Positions 25,693 through 34,731 of a DNA stretch of 64,000 nt are shown piece after piece. Every line of letters begins with the position of its first letter. Position 1 is the stretch's first letter. The notes under the pieces are model-generated. The model saw only the letters and a program-made list of their open reading frames with translations. It was not told where the DNA came from and did not search any database. The stretch is taken from positions 124,001-188,000 of the forward strand of contig NZ_QTJU01000001.1 in the NCBI RefSeq assembly GCF_003412455.1, in the 5' to 3' direction. Made by a program: the position numbers and the translations under genes. Source of the DNA: Deminuibacter soli (GTDB lineage: Bacteria > Bacteroidota > Bacteroidia > Chitinophagales > Chitinophagaceae).

Positions 25693-26907
25693 ATGTCACA
25701 ACAGTTAAGCAACGATCAGTTAACTGCCATCGCACAGCAGTATGGCACGCCCGTTTATGTATACCATGCCGAAAAAATAAAAGAGCAATACAGCAAGCTC
25801 ATTCATGCCTTTGAAGGCCAGGATGTGGTGTTTTATTATGCCAGCAAGGCGCTCACCAATATCAACGTATTAAAATATATCAGCAGTATTGGCTGTAATG
25901 TTGACTGCAGTTCGGTAAACGAGGTAAAGCTGGCGCTGCATGCCGGTTTTCCTGCCAAAAGAATCGTGTACACTTCTAACGGTATTGCCTTCAGCGAAAT
26001 CGAGGAAGTGCAGTCGCTAGGTGTGCACATCAACATCGACAGTCTTTCCAACCTGGAGAAATTCGGTAAAAAATTCGGTCACAGTTACCCGGTGGGTATC
26101 CGTTTGCGCCCGAACATTATGGCAGGCGGCAACCTGAAAATTTCTACCGGTCATGATAAAAGCAAGTTTGGTATACCGGTTGACCAGATTGATAAAGTGC
26201 TGACCCTGGTAGAAAAACATGACCTCTACATTCACAACCTGCACATACATACCGGCAGCGAGATAAAAGACGTGGAAGTGTTTGTAAAAGGCATACAGGT
26301 GCTGTTTGATATTATCCCGCGTTTTAAAGAACTGGATTCCATTGACCTGGGCGGTGGTTTTAAAGTACCGTACAAAGAAGGCGATCCTGAAACCGATATT
26401 ACCCTGCTGGCACAAAAGGTAAAAGAAGCGTTTGCCGCACACCCCAACCCCAACGGCAGGCCATTGCAGGTTTGGTTTGAACCGGGTAAATTCCTGGTAA
26501 GCGGTGCAGGTTATTTTATTACCGAAGTAAACGTGCTGAAAGAAACGGCCACTACCACATTCGCCAGCGTAAACAGCGGGTTTAACCACCTGATACGCCC
26601 CATGTTTTACGACGCCTATCATCATATTCAAAACATCAGCAACCCCGCAGGTGAACTGAAAAGCTACAGCATTGTAGGCAATATCTGCGAAACCGACACC
26701 TTTGCCTGGAACCGCCAGTTAAACGAAGTACGCGAAGGCGATTTGCTGGTATTTTACAACGCAGGCGCTTATGGTTTTGAAATGAGCAGCAATTTCAATT
26801 CACGCTACAAACCGGCAGAGGTACTGGTGAAAGACGGCGCCTATCATTTGGTTAGAAAGGCAGATGTTTTTGAAGACCTGTTGCGCAACCAGATTATGGT
26901 TTTGTAA
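25693..26907 (+). CDS. lysA: Diaminopimelate decarboxylase
   Basis: 404 residues, cytoplasmic PLP enzyme of fold type III. The PLP lysine is in FYYASKALTN (Lys52), the phosphate and substrate contacts in LHIHTGSEI, DLGGGFKVPY and WFEPGKFLV, and the second-subunit cysteine in GNICETDTFA. It converts meso-diaminopimelate to lysine as the last step of lysine synthesis. Upstream scpB is on the same strand; the strong terminator at 26931-26971 ends the unit. Confidence 0.96.
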   Translation: MSQQLSNDQLTAIAQQYGTPVYVYHAEKIKEQYSKLIHAFEGQDVVFYYASKALTNINVLKYISSIGCNVDCSSVNEVKLALHAGFPAKRIVYTSNGIAFSEIEEVQSLGVHINIDSLSNLEKFGKKFGHSYPVGIRLRPNIMAGGNLKISTGHDKSKFGIPVDQIDKVLTLVEKHDLYIHNLHIHTGSEIKDVEVFVKGIQVLFDIIPRFKELDSIDLGGGFKVPYKEGDPETDITLLAQKVKEAFAAHPNPNGRPLQVWFEPGKFLVSGAGYFITEVNVLKETATTTFASVNSGFNHLIRPMFYDAYHHIQNISNPAGELKSYSIVGNICETDTFAWNRQLNEVREGDLLVFYNAGAYGFEMSSNFNSRYKPAEVLVKDGAYHLVRKADVFEDLLRNQIMVL

Positions 26908-26930
26908 ATAATAACATTGCTATCGCATAC

Positions 26931-26971
26931 ACAGCCTGTTACTGCTACCTGGTAACAGGCTGTTTTGTTTT
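26931..26971 (+). terminator. Intrinsic terminator of lysA
   Basis: ACAGCCTGTTAC and GTAACAGGCTGT form a perfect 12-bp stem around a 9-nt loop, followed by TTTGTTTT. Confidence 0.9.
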
Positions 26972-26996
26972 AACAAGGTGTAACGGGGCCCGCGCT

Positions 26997-27026
26997 TTTG
27001 CCTTTGTGTTGAACACATTACCTTTG
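26997..27026 (+). promoter_or_regulatory. Bacteroidota-type promoter of the DUF4105 operon
   Basis: TTTG at 26997-27000, 18 bp, then TACCTTTG at 27019-27026 (full match to TAnnTTTG), 18 bp before the ATG at 27045. Confidence 0.6.
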
Positions 27027-27044
27027 GCCAAACTTTTTTCTTCC

Positions 27045-28205
27045 ATGAAAAAATCAGTGGTGTTTCTTTCCCTGCTCTTTACCCTTGCAACTTCAACCCT
27101 TTTTGCACAGAACGACAGCTGCCATTTGCGCATCAGTGTATTAACCTGCGCACCCGGCGAAGAACTGTATTCCACTTTCGGGCATTGCGCCATACGGGTA
27201 ACAGACAGCAGCACCAGGCAGGATCTTACCTTTAACTACGGCACCTTTAATTTCGACGACCCTGATTTTTACACCAACTTTTTACTGGGCAAACAGCTGT
27301 TCTCCCTTTCGGTGAGTGACTTCAGTTATTTTATGCCCGAATACGTGGAAGAACACCGTACCGTAACAGAACAGGTATTGAACCTGAGCTGCGCAGAAAA
27401 ACAACGCATTTTTGATGCACTGAAAGAAAACTACCTGCCGCAGAACAGGTATTACAAATACGATTTCTTTTTCGACAATTGCACCACACGTATCGAAGGC
27501 CTGTTAAAGAATAATGTGGCAGGATACCATATTCCCAACCCCATTGTTCCGCCGGGCACTACATTTCGTAAACTCATTCACAACTACCTTGACAAAGGCG
27601 GTGAACCCTGGAGCAAACTGGGTATCGATATTTTACTCGGCAGTAAAATTGACAAACTCACTACCACAGAAGACGCGCAGTTTTTGCCCGATTACCTGCG
27701 CAAAGGCATTGACAGCGCCGTTACACCTGCACAGCCGCACGGCATTGTACTGCGTACCACCAATATTTATGAAGGACAGGCGCCCGGCATGCCGCAGGGC
27801 AAATATGTACCGCTGATTATATTCAGCGTATTTGCACTGGTGGTGCTGGTACTATCACCCATGACCAGCAGGCCGGCCCGTATGGTAGTGCGCATTGCAG
27901 ATACCCTGCTGCTGTACCTGACCGGTCTTGCCGGCATTATGTTGCTGTTTATGTGGTTTGGCACCGACCACCTCATATGCCGCAATAATTTTAACCTGTT
28001 ATGGGCGCTGCCTACCAATTTCATCGCAGCCTTTTTTATCTGGAAAAAACCGTCATGGGTACGCAAGTATTTCCTGGCAGCAGCGTTGATACAGATTGTT
28101 ACCCTGGTAGGCTGGTGGGCATGGCCGCAGCAACTGAACATTGCGCTGGTGCCAATTGTAATAGTGCTGGCATTCAGGTATATTCAACTGGCAAAAAACA
28201 AGTAA
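27045..28205 (+). CDS. DUF4105 (Lnb N-terminal periplasmic domain) membrane protein
   Basis: 386 residues from the ATG at 27045, where a signal peptide starts (MKKSVVFLSLLFTLATSTLFAQ); the longer frame from 27006 adds 13 residues in front of it. The periplasmic part has SVLTCAPGEELYSTFGHCAIRV and NYGTFNFDDPDFYTNFLLGK, then DFFFDNCTTRIEGLL, the conserved patches of DUF4105, a papain-like NlpC/P60-related fold in which Cys and His could be catalytic. The last 130 residues hold about four membrane segments. The activity is unproven; a lipid or peptidase role is conceivable. The hydrolase gene begins 2 bp after its stop. Confidence 0.88.
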   Translation: MKKSVVFLSLLFTLATSTLFAQNDSCHLRISVLTCAPGEELYSTFGHCAIRVTDSSTRQDLTFNYGTFNFDDPDFYTNFLLGKQLFSLSVSDFSYFMPEYVEEHRTVTEQVLNLSCAEKQRIFDALKENYLPQNRYYKYDFFFDNCTTRIEGLLKNNVAGYHIPNPIVPPGTTFRKLIHNYLDKGGEPWSKLGIDILLGSKIDKLTTTEDAQFLPDYLRKGIDSAVTPAQPHGIVLRTTNIYEGQAPGMPQGKYVPLIIFSVFALVVLVLSPMTSRPARMVVRIADTLLLYLTGLAGIMLLFMWFGTDHLICRNNFNLLWALPTNFIAAFFIWKKPSWVRKYFLAAALIQIVTLVGWWAWPQQLNIALVPIVIVLAFRYIQLAKNK

Positions 28206-28207
28206 GC

Positions 28208-29014
28208 ATGCAGCAGGTACTACAATACAACGGTAAGTTGTTGTACTATCACACTTATGGAAACGGCCCTGTACTGGTATTGTTACATGGCTTTGCGGAA
28301 GATGGCAGCGTGTGGGAGTACCAGGTGGCAACCCTGCAGCAGCACTACCGTTTAATTGTACCCGACCTGCCCGGAACAGGCAGCAGCGAGGTTCTGCACC
28401 CCGCATTGGAAACAAGTATTGATGATTATGCAGCTGCCGTATGGGCCCTGCTGCAGCACGAGCAGGTGCAGCAATGTGTAATGCTGGGGCACAGCATGGG
28501 CGGGTATATTACCCTGGCAATTGCCGAACAGCACGGGCATGCATTACAGGGTTTCGGTTTTGTACACAGTACAGCCTTGCCCGATTCGGAGGAAAAAAAA
28601 GCCAACCGGCAGCGCGGCATTGAAATGATTGAAGCGTATGGCGCTGCAGCCTTTGTAAAAACAACAACACCCAACCTTTTTTCTGCCGCTTATAAACAGC
28701 AGCACGCCGCAAAAACAGAAGCCCTTATCCGGAAGGGGGCTACATTCGGTAACCTGGCCCTGCAACAGTATTACTATGCCATGATGCAACGGCCCGACAG
28801 AACCGCAGTTTTGTCAGGCAGCAAAGTACCGGTTTTATTTATCATAGGAACGGAAGACGTGGCCGTACCCTTAAAAGACGTACTTCCCCAAACATACCTG
28901 CCTGCGGTTGCGTATATTCACATACTCGGCAATGTTGGCCATATGGGTATGTGGGAGGCGCCGGAAAAGGTAAACCGGTACATAACCGCATTTATGGAAG
29001 ACTGCATCAGATGA
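28208..29014 (+). CDS. Alpha/beta-fold hydrolase
   Basis: 268 residues from the ATG at 28208 (MQQVLQYNGK), two bases after the previous stop; the longer frame from 28001 runs inside the upstream gene. The nucleophile elbow GHSMGG places Ser96. The oxyanion region is LLHGFAEDGSVW, the acid lies in IIGTEDVAVPL and the His in GNVGHMGMWEAPEKVN. No signal peptide. The reaction could be an esterase or similar; the substrate is unknown. Its stop overlaps the ATG of the next gene (ATGA), so it is translationally coupled within a trio. Confidence 0.88.
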   Translation: MQQVLQYNGKLLYYHTYGNGPVLVLLHGFAEDGSVWEYQVATLQQHYRLIVPDLPGTGSSEVLHPALETSIDDYAAAVWALLQHEQVQQCVMLGHSMGGYITLAIAEQHGHALQGFGFVHSTALPDSEEKKANRQRGIEMIEAYGAAAFVKTTTPNLFSAAYKQQHAAKTEALIRKGATFGNLALQQYYYAMMQRPDRTAVLSGSKVPVLFIIGTEDVAVPLKDVLPQTYLPAVAYIHILGNVGHMGMWEAPEKVNRYITAFMEDCIR

Positions 29015-31656
29015 AAACATTTTTCTTGTTCGTTTTTTTACTCGCACTAAGCGCACCCGCGCTGGCAGGTCATATTGCCGGCGGGGAAATGTATTACCGT
29101 TACGTGGGTCCCGGCACTTCAGCGCAAACGAACAGGTACGAAATTACGCTGCGCATGTTCAGGCAGTGTAACCCGCCCATGGTAGGCGGCCAGCAGCTGG
29201 CACAGCTTCCGCAGAGCGCGAATATTACCGTTTTCGACCTCGCCACTTCTACGCCCGTTGCTTCGCAGCAGGTATTGCAGGATAACTTTACCACGCTGAG
29301 TTTATTATCCCCCCTGCCCTGTATTCAAAGCTATTCGCCCGTTTGTTACCAGGTAGCCACCTATGTATGGCAAACAGACCTGCCCATTAATGCATCGGGT
29401 TATACAGCTGCCTTTCAAACCTGCTGCCGCTCAAACAGCCTGGTAAATATTGTGCGGCAACAGCTGGGCAACAACTCTACAGGTGAAGGTGCTACCTATG
29501 CCTGTGATATTCCGGGTACGCTCACACTGGGCACTGAGGTTAATTCAAGCGCAGTATTCGGTTTAAAAGATACGGTGCTGGTTTGCCAGTATAAAAATAT
29601 CCATATTGATTTCAGTGCCACCGACCCTGACGTTAGTGATTCCCTGTCGTACGCACTTTGCGGCGCCTATAACCGCGGTGATGCGCAGGGTGCGGATTCC
29701 AGTCATATCGCATCCAGGCCGCCTTACCAGAACGTATCGTACACACCCGGTTTCAGCGGCAGCACACCTATGGGGCCCAATATCACCATCGATCCTGTTA
29801 CCGGCATTATACAGGGCCGCGCACCTGCCAATGGCGGTTACGTGGTAAATGTGTGTGTTACCGAGTGGCGCAACCATAAAGCCATCAGCGTGCACCGGAA
29901 AGATTTTATGATGAGTGTGCAGGCCTGTGATTTTGCAGCAGCAGATTTACCCGCCTCGTATATCGACTGTACAGACCAGACCCTGAATTTTGCCAATGAA
30001 TCTACCTCATCGCAGGTGCATTCATACCTCTGGGATTTTGGGGTAACCACCATGACCAGCGATACATCCAATTTGCCCACTCCCAGTTTTACCTACCCGG
30101 ATACCGGCACATTCACTGTGAAACTGGTGATTAACCGCAGCGAGCAATGTTCCGATTCTGCCCTGGTTCCCGTAAAAGTATACCCGGGTTTTAAACCCGC
30201 TTTTACTGTTGTGGGCAGCTGTGTAACCAACCCCTACCGGTTTACCGATGGCACCACTTCGCGCTATGGCGTGGTAAACAACTGGCGCTGGGATTTTGGT
30301 GATGCAGATGTTACCAATGATACTTCGCTTTTGCGGAACCCTTCTTACAAATACAACTCCGTTGGCGACCGGTCGGTACAGCTGATCGTGGGCGACAGCA
30401 AGGGCTGCCTGGATACGCTTAGCCAAACCGTGAAGGTAGAAGCGAAACTGCAGATTGATTTGCCGTTCAGGGATACACTCATCTGCAGCATCGATACCCT
30501 GCAGCTGCACGCTAGCAGCAATGGTACTTTTTTGTGGTCGCCCACGGCTACCATGATTGATTACAATACACCAGACCCCAAAGTATTTCCGAAAGACACC
30601 ACCGTGTATTATGTAAACGCCACTTATAACGGCTGTACCAATACCGATTCCGTAAGGGTAAACGTGCTGGATTCCATCACGGTGAAAATGGCTTCCGATA
30701 CTACCATCTGCCGCACAGACAGTGTGCAGTTTCACCCGGTTAGTTATGGCCTGCAATATTTATGGGACCCTGCCGGCAATATGAACGATGCTACATTAAA
30801 AAGTCCTGCGGCATTACCACTTACCAACACGCTGTACCATGTAATAGCGCACCTGGGCAAATGTGTGGCCGAAGGATCTATTAATGTAAAAGTGGTGCCC
30901 TATCCCATATCGAAAGCGGTACCTGATGCCACCATCTGTTACGGCAGTACGGTAGCCCTGCACGGCGATATTGTGGGCAGCAGTTTTAAATGGGTGCCGG
31001 CCAATTCCCTGCAAGACGCGAATACCTTAACCCCCATTGCAGGCCCTACACATACTACCCCGTACATTTTATATGCCTACGACACACTGGGCTGCCCCAA
31101 ACCCGGTTTGGATACCGCCATTGTTACGGTAATTCCGCAGGTGCACCCGTTTGCAGGGCGCGATACTGCCGTGGTAAAAGACCAGCCGCTGCAATTCCAG
31201 GCAACCGGCGGTGTATACTACACCTGGACGCCTTCTACCGGCCTCTCCAACCCTTCTATTGCCAACCCCATTGGCCTATACGATGGCAGTTACGATTCTA
31301 TCCGTTACCAGGTACGTGTGGCTACCGCAGAAGGCTGTTATGCAGATACGAGTGTGCTGGTAAAAATATTCAGGCCATACCCTGAAATATACGTACCCTC
31401 TGCATTCAGTCCCAACCACGATGGTAAAAACGATGTGCTGCGCCCGATACCGGTGGGCGTGCAAAGACTGGTTTATTTCCGTGTGTTTGACCGCTGGGGT
31501 AATCTTATTTTCAGTACCAGTGAAATTAATAAGGGCTGGGATGGACAGGTGAAGGGACAACCCGCGCTCTCAGGCACTTATGTATACACAGTGGAAGGCA
31601 TAGACTACAAAAACGCCGTGATTGTGCGCAAAGGCACTTTTGTACTCATCAGGTAA
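29011..31656 (+). CDS. T9SS type-B secreted PKD/Ig-like surface protein
   Basis: 881 residues from ATG 29011, where a signal peptide starts (MKTFFLFVFLLALSAPALA). Residues about 20-320 form a Cys-rich N-terminal module (GHIAGGEMYYRYVGPG). Two PKD domains follow (SYLWDFGVTTMTSD, NWRWDFGDADVTND), then four shorter Ig-like repeats of about 90 residues (each C-x-(S/D/G)-x-x-L..., W-x-P, and GC near the end). The last 90 residues (IYVPSAFSPNHDGKND, FDRWGNLIFSTSE, GTYVYTVEGID) match the CHU_C/gliding-motility C-terminal domain used for T9SS type-B export. Expected to be outer-surface exposed or released. Confidence 0.9.
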   Translation: MKTFFLFVFLLALSAPALAGHIAGGEMYYRYVGPGTSAQTNRYEITLRMFRQCNPPMVGGQQLAQLPQSANITVFDLATSTPVASQQVLQDNFTTLSLLSPLPCIQSYSPVCYQVATYVWQTDLPINASGYTAAFQTCCRSNSLVNIVRQQLGNNSTGEGATYACDIPGTLTLGTEVNSSAVFGLKDTVLVCQYKNIHIDFSATDPDVSDSLSYALCGAYNRGDAQGADSSHIASRPPYQNVSYTPGFSGSTPMGPNITIDPVTGIIQGRAPANGGYVVNVCVTEWRNHKAISVHRKDFMMSVQACDFAAADLPASYIDCTDQTLNFANESTSSQVHSYLWDFGVTTMTSDTSNLPTPSFTYPDTGTFTVKLVINRSEQCSDSALVPVKVYPGFKPAFTVVGSCVTNPYRFTDGTTSRYGVVNNWRWDFGDADVTNDTSLLRNPSYKYNSVGDRSVQLIVGDSKGCLDTLSQTVKVEAKLQIDLPFRDTLICSIDTLQLHASSNGTFLWSPTATMIDYNTPDPKVFPKDTTVYYVNATYNGCTNTDSVRVNVLDSITVKMASDTTICRTDSVQFHPVSYGLQYLWDPAGNMNDATLKSPAALPLTNTLYHVIAHLGKCVAEGSINVKVVPYPISKAVPDATICYGSTVALHGDIVGSSFKWVPANSLQDANTLTPIAGPTHTTPYILYAYDTLGCPKPGLDTAIVTVIPQVHPFAGRDTAVVKDQPLQFQATGGVYYTWTPSTGLSNPSIANPIGLYDGSYDSIRYQVRVATAEGCYADTSVLVKIFRPYPEIYVPSAFSPNHDGKNDVLRPIPVGVQRLVYFRVFDRWGNLIFSTSEINKGWDGQVKGQPALSGTYVYTVEGIDYKNAVIVRKGTFVLIR

Positions 31657-31733
31657 GGGCCGATATTTCATTTATCTTCGCGGCATTATCATTACACGCA
31701 CCGGGTTGCGGAGCATTCAACATTCTACAGATT

Positions 31734-32498
31734 ATGCCGGATAACATTATACTCATTACAGGCGCCACTTCAGGCTTTGGCAAAGCCATTGCAGAAAAGT
31801 TCGCAGCAGCAGGCTGGAACTGCATTATCACAGGCCGCAGAAACGACAGGCTGCAGGAGCTGGCCGCACACTTAACCACCACCTATTCAATTAAAGTATT
31901 GCCCCTGTGTTTCGATGTGCAGCAGCGCGATGCAGTGTTACAGCACCTCGGCAACCTGCCGCAGCAATGGCAGCAGGTAGATGTGCTGGTAAACAATGCA
32001 GGTCTCGCACTCGGCCGCGATACATTCGATACCGCATCGCTCGATGACTGGGATACCATGATTGACACCAATGTAAAAGGACTGCTATACGTATCAAAAG
32101 CCATTGTACCGCTGATGATCCAACGCAAAAAGGGCCATATCATCAACATTGGTTCAACTGCAGCCAAGGAAGTATACCCTGCAGGCAATGTGTATTGCGC
32201 CACCAAATCTGCTGTGGATGCCATCAGCAAAGCACAGCGTATTGATTTGCTGCCATACAGCATTAAAGTAACCGCTATTCACCCTGGCGCAGCGGATACT
32301 GATTTTTCGGTGGTACGTTTTAAAGGAGATGAAAACAAGGCAGGCAATGTATATGAAGGTTACGAGCCATTGCATGCAGCAGATATTGCAGATACAGCCT
32401 TTTTCTGCGCCAGCCTGCCGGCGCATGTTTGCATCAACGACCTGGTAATGACCTGCACCGCGCAGGCCAACTCACTCTTCTTTCATAAGAACGGGTAA
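31734..32498 (+). CDS. SDR-family oxidoreductase (YdfG-like)
   Basis: 254 residues, cytoplasmic. The dinucleotide motif TGATSGFGKAIAEKF (residues 8-22) is followed by NNAG within VDVLVNNAGLALG, by NIGSTAAKEVYPAG with the catalytic Ser, and by YCATKSAVDAI (Tyr-x-x-x-Lys). The pattern TSGFG and the PxG motif HPGAADTDF resemble NADP-dependent 3-hydroxy acid dehydrogenases such as YdfG. Substrate uncertain. A -7-like TATCTTCG lies at 31673-31680, 53 bp upstream of the start. Confidence 0.92.
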   Translation: MPDNIILITGATSGFGKAIAEKFAAAGWNCIITGRRNDRLQELAAHLTTTYSIKVLPLCFDVQQRDAVLQHLGNLPQQWQQVDVLVNNAGLALGRDTFDTASLDDWDTMIDTNVKGLLYVSKAIVPLMIQRKKGHIINIGSTAAKEVYPAGNVYCATKSAVDAISKAQRIDLLPYSIKVTAIHPGAADTDFSVVRFKGDENKAGNVYEGYEPLHAADIADTAFFCASLPAHVCINDLVMTCTAQANSLFFHKNG

Positions 32499-32521
32499 GC
32501 CTTCCAACAATGCAACCATAA

Positions 32522-32552
32522 AAAAAGGGCCGTCTCGCGACGGCCCTTTTTC
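32522..32552. terminator. Bidirectional terminator between SDR and M1 peptidase genes
   Basis: GGGCCGTC and GACGGCCC with a 4-nt loop, A-run before and T-run after. Confidence 0.88.
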
Positions 32553-32553
32553 T

Positions 32554-34521
32554 TTATTCAGCATACCAGCTATTGTTGCTCTTGTTATAGTCAGGTAATG
32601 TTTTATCAGGATCGATGGTGGCTTTAATCACCTTATCGGTTGAATTTACATGGAATTTCCAGCTGCTGCCGTGCTGCCATACTTCTACCGGCAGTTTAAC
32701 ACGGGATACTTTGCCGTTTGCTTCTTTTATTTCAATTACAGCAGGCATAGGCAATTGCTCCAGGTTGGCAATGGTAACGATGGAACCTTTGCTGAGGTCT
32801 TTTGCATCAACAGGTGCTACATCTGTTACAGCCTGGTCAATTTTCCATTTGTTGATGTACCAGCCGCGCCAGAACCAATCCAGCGTTTCGCCTGAATAGT
32901 TCTCAATGCAATGGAAGAAATCCCATGGGGTAGGATGTTTGAATGCCCACTGGTGCACATAATAGCTGAAAGCGCTGTCGAAGCGGCCTTCACCCAAAAT
33001 GTTTTCACGCAGCAGCGTTAAACCGGTGCCGGGTTTAAAGTAAGCTACAATACCCAGGTTGCCTGGTGAGGTAACATCAGGCACTGTTAAAATGCTTTCT
33101 GCATTGTCGCCGGAAAAGGCGCGTGCATAAGGCTGGCGGTTGGTTGCATTTTTTGCCTGGTATTCACCGTTGTTGAAATGCTTGTCGGCCATGGTATTGA
33201 TGAATGTATTGAAACCTTCATCCATCCAGGGGAATTTACGTTCGTTGGAACCCACGATCATCGGGAACCAGTTGTGGCCAAATTCGTGTGAAGTAACACC
33301 CCACAGGCCCCCCTGTTTTGCAGTATAACCGCAGAACACGATACCGGGATATTCCATACCGCCCACAATACCGGCTACGTTGGTAGCAACAGGATAGCTG
33401 AAGGGGTACAGGTACTGGGAGTAATATTCGATAGCGCCTTTTACATATTCAGTAGAACGGCTCCATGCGCTGTCGCCTGCACTTTCTACAGGGTATACTG
33501 ACTGTGCCAGTGATTTTTTACCACCAGGCAGGTTAATGCGTGCTGCATCCCATACAAACGCTTTTGATGAAGCCCAGGCCACATCGCGTGTATTGATACA
33601 TTTAAAGCGCCAGGTAAGTTTGTCTTTTGCAGGGCGTGTAGCTGCATTGTTCACGTCTTCCACACCACGCAGGGTAACTGTTTTCTCGCTTTCTTTTGCT
33701 TCGTTGTATTTTTTCAGCTGCTCGGCAGTAAACACCTCTTTCGCATTCAGCAATTCGCCTGAACCCACTACAATGTGGTTGGCAGGGGCTGTGATAGCGT
33801 ATTCAATATCGCCGTATTCCAGGTAAAACTCGCCCTGGCCCAGGTAAGGCAGGGTGTTCCAGCCGTTTACGTTATCGTATACGCACATACGGGGGTACCA
33901 TTGCGCCACTTCATTAATCCAGCCATTTTTGGTTTTAAGACGGCCGGTGCGGTCTGTACCATATTCAGGAATGGTAAAACCGTATTTAATTTTAAACTGG
34001 ATAATGCCACCCTGCGATTTAATGCCTTTCGCCAGTTTAATCTGCATGCGGGTATCATTGATCAGGAAGTCGGCTTTCTGTTCCTTGCCATCTTCGATCA
34101 CTGTAACCGATTCGATATTGTAACCGCCGTTAAATGCATTGCGGTTAGCCCAGCGGCCGCCGCCAATGGCTGTTGCAGCCACACCGCGTGATGCCTGGTT
34201 GTAAATATTCTGATCCAGCTGCAGCCATACAAACTGCAAAGCCTGCGGACTGTTATTGGTATAAGTGATGACTACATTACCGTCGATGGTGTGCAGTGAA
34301 TCATCCAGCGTTGCGTCAATCTTGTAATCAGCGCGGTTTTGCCAGTATTTTGGACCGGGCGTACCGTCTGCTGCCCTAACCTCATCGCCATACGAAGGGT
34401 AGAACATGGGGGCAAAAGCTTCGTGCTGGTCAAACTTCGAATCTGTTGCAGTCTGCGCCTGTGTTTGCGCAGCAACAGTGAGTAAACCGGCACCAACTAA
34501 AAAACTCTGTAGTTTTCTCAT
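32554..34521 (-). CDS. Secreted M1-family metallopeptidase
   Basis: 655 residues from the ATG at 34521, at a signal peptide ([23 protein letters not shown]); the frame start at 34599 is an unlikely extension. Zinc motif HEFGHNWF near residue 410, with the third ligand in [10 protein letters not shown]. The exopeptidase substrate motif appears as VGGMEYPG instead of GAMEN. The N-terminal beta domain carries [20 protein letters not shown]. The relatives are aminopeptidase N-like enzymes; this Bacteroidota secreted subgroup may lack strict aminopeptidase specificity. Located in the periplasm or outside. Monocistronic; -7 box TATCTTAG on the minus strand at 34554-34561. Confidence 0.9.
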   Translation of the reverse strand: MRKLQSFLVGAGLLTVAAQTQAQTATDSKFDQHEAFAPMFYPSYGDEVRAADGTPGPKYWQNRADYKIDATLDDSLHTIDGNVVITYTNNSPQALQFVWLQLDQNIYNQASRGVAATAIGGGRWANRNAFNGGYNIESVTVIEDGKEQKADFLINDTRMQIKLAKGIKSQGGIIQFKIKYGFTIPEYGTDRTGRLKTKNGWINEVAQWYPRMCVYDNVNGWNTLPYLGQGEFYLEYGDIEYAITAPANHIVVGSGELLNAKEVFTAEQLKKYNEAKESEKTVTLRGVEDVNNAATRPAKDKLTWRFKCINTRDVAWASSKAFVWDAARINLPGGKKSLAQSVYPVESAGDSAWSRSTEYVKGAIEYYSQYLYPFSYPVATNVAGIVGGMEYPGIVFCGYTAKQGGLWGVTSHEFGHNWFPMIVGSNERKFPWMDEGFNTFINTMADKHFNNGEYQAKNATNRQPYARAFSGDNAESILTVPDVTSPGNLGIVAYFKPGTGLTLLRENILGEGRFDSAFSYYVHQWAFKHPTPWDFFHCIENYSGETLDWFWRGWYINKWKIDQAVTDVAPVDAKDLSKGSIVTIANLEQLPMPAVIEIKEANGKVSRVKLPVEVWQHGSSWKFHVNSTDKVIKATIDPDKTLPDYNKSNNSWYAE

Positions 34522-34731
34522 GGTAATAATTATATAAAAAATAATAAGGAGGGCTAAGATAACGCGGAATCGTGATTTTACGGGCGCTATTTCAACCACA
34601 TTTTACGATGGCTAACGCACACAGCCCTGCACAGCGTGAATAATACACACAGCATCCGGGTGCGGTTTTACTGATAAACCAGGATAATAAAAGGGATTAA
34701 AAAGACGGGAGCAATGGCAGTTATGCACTTT

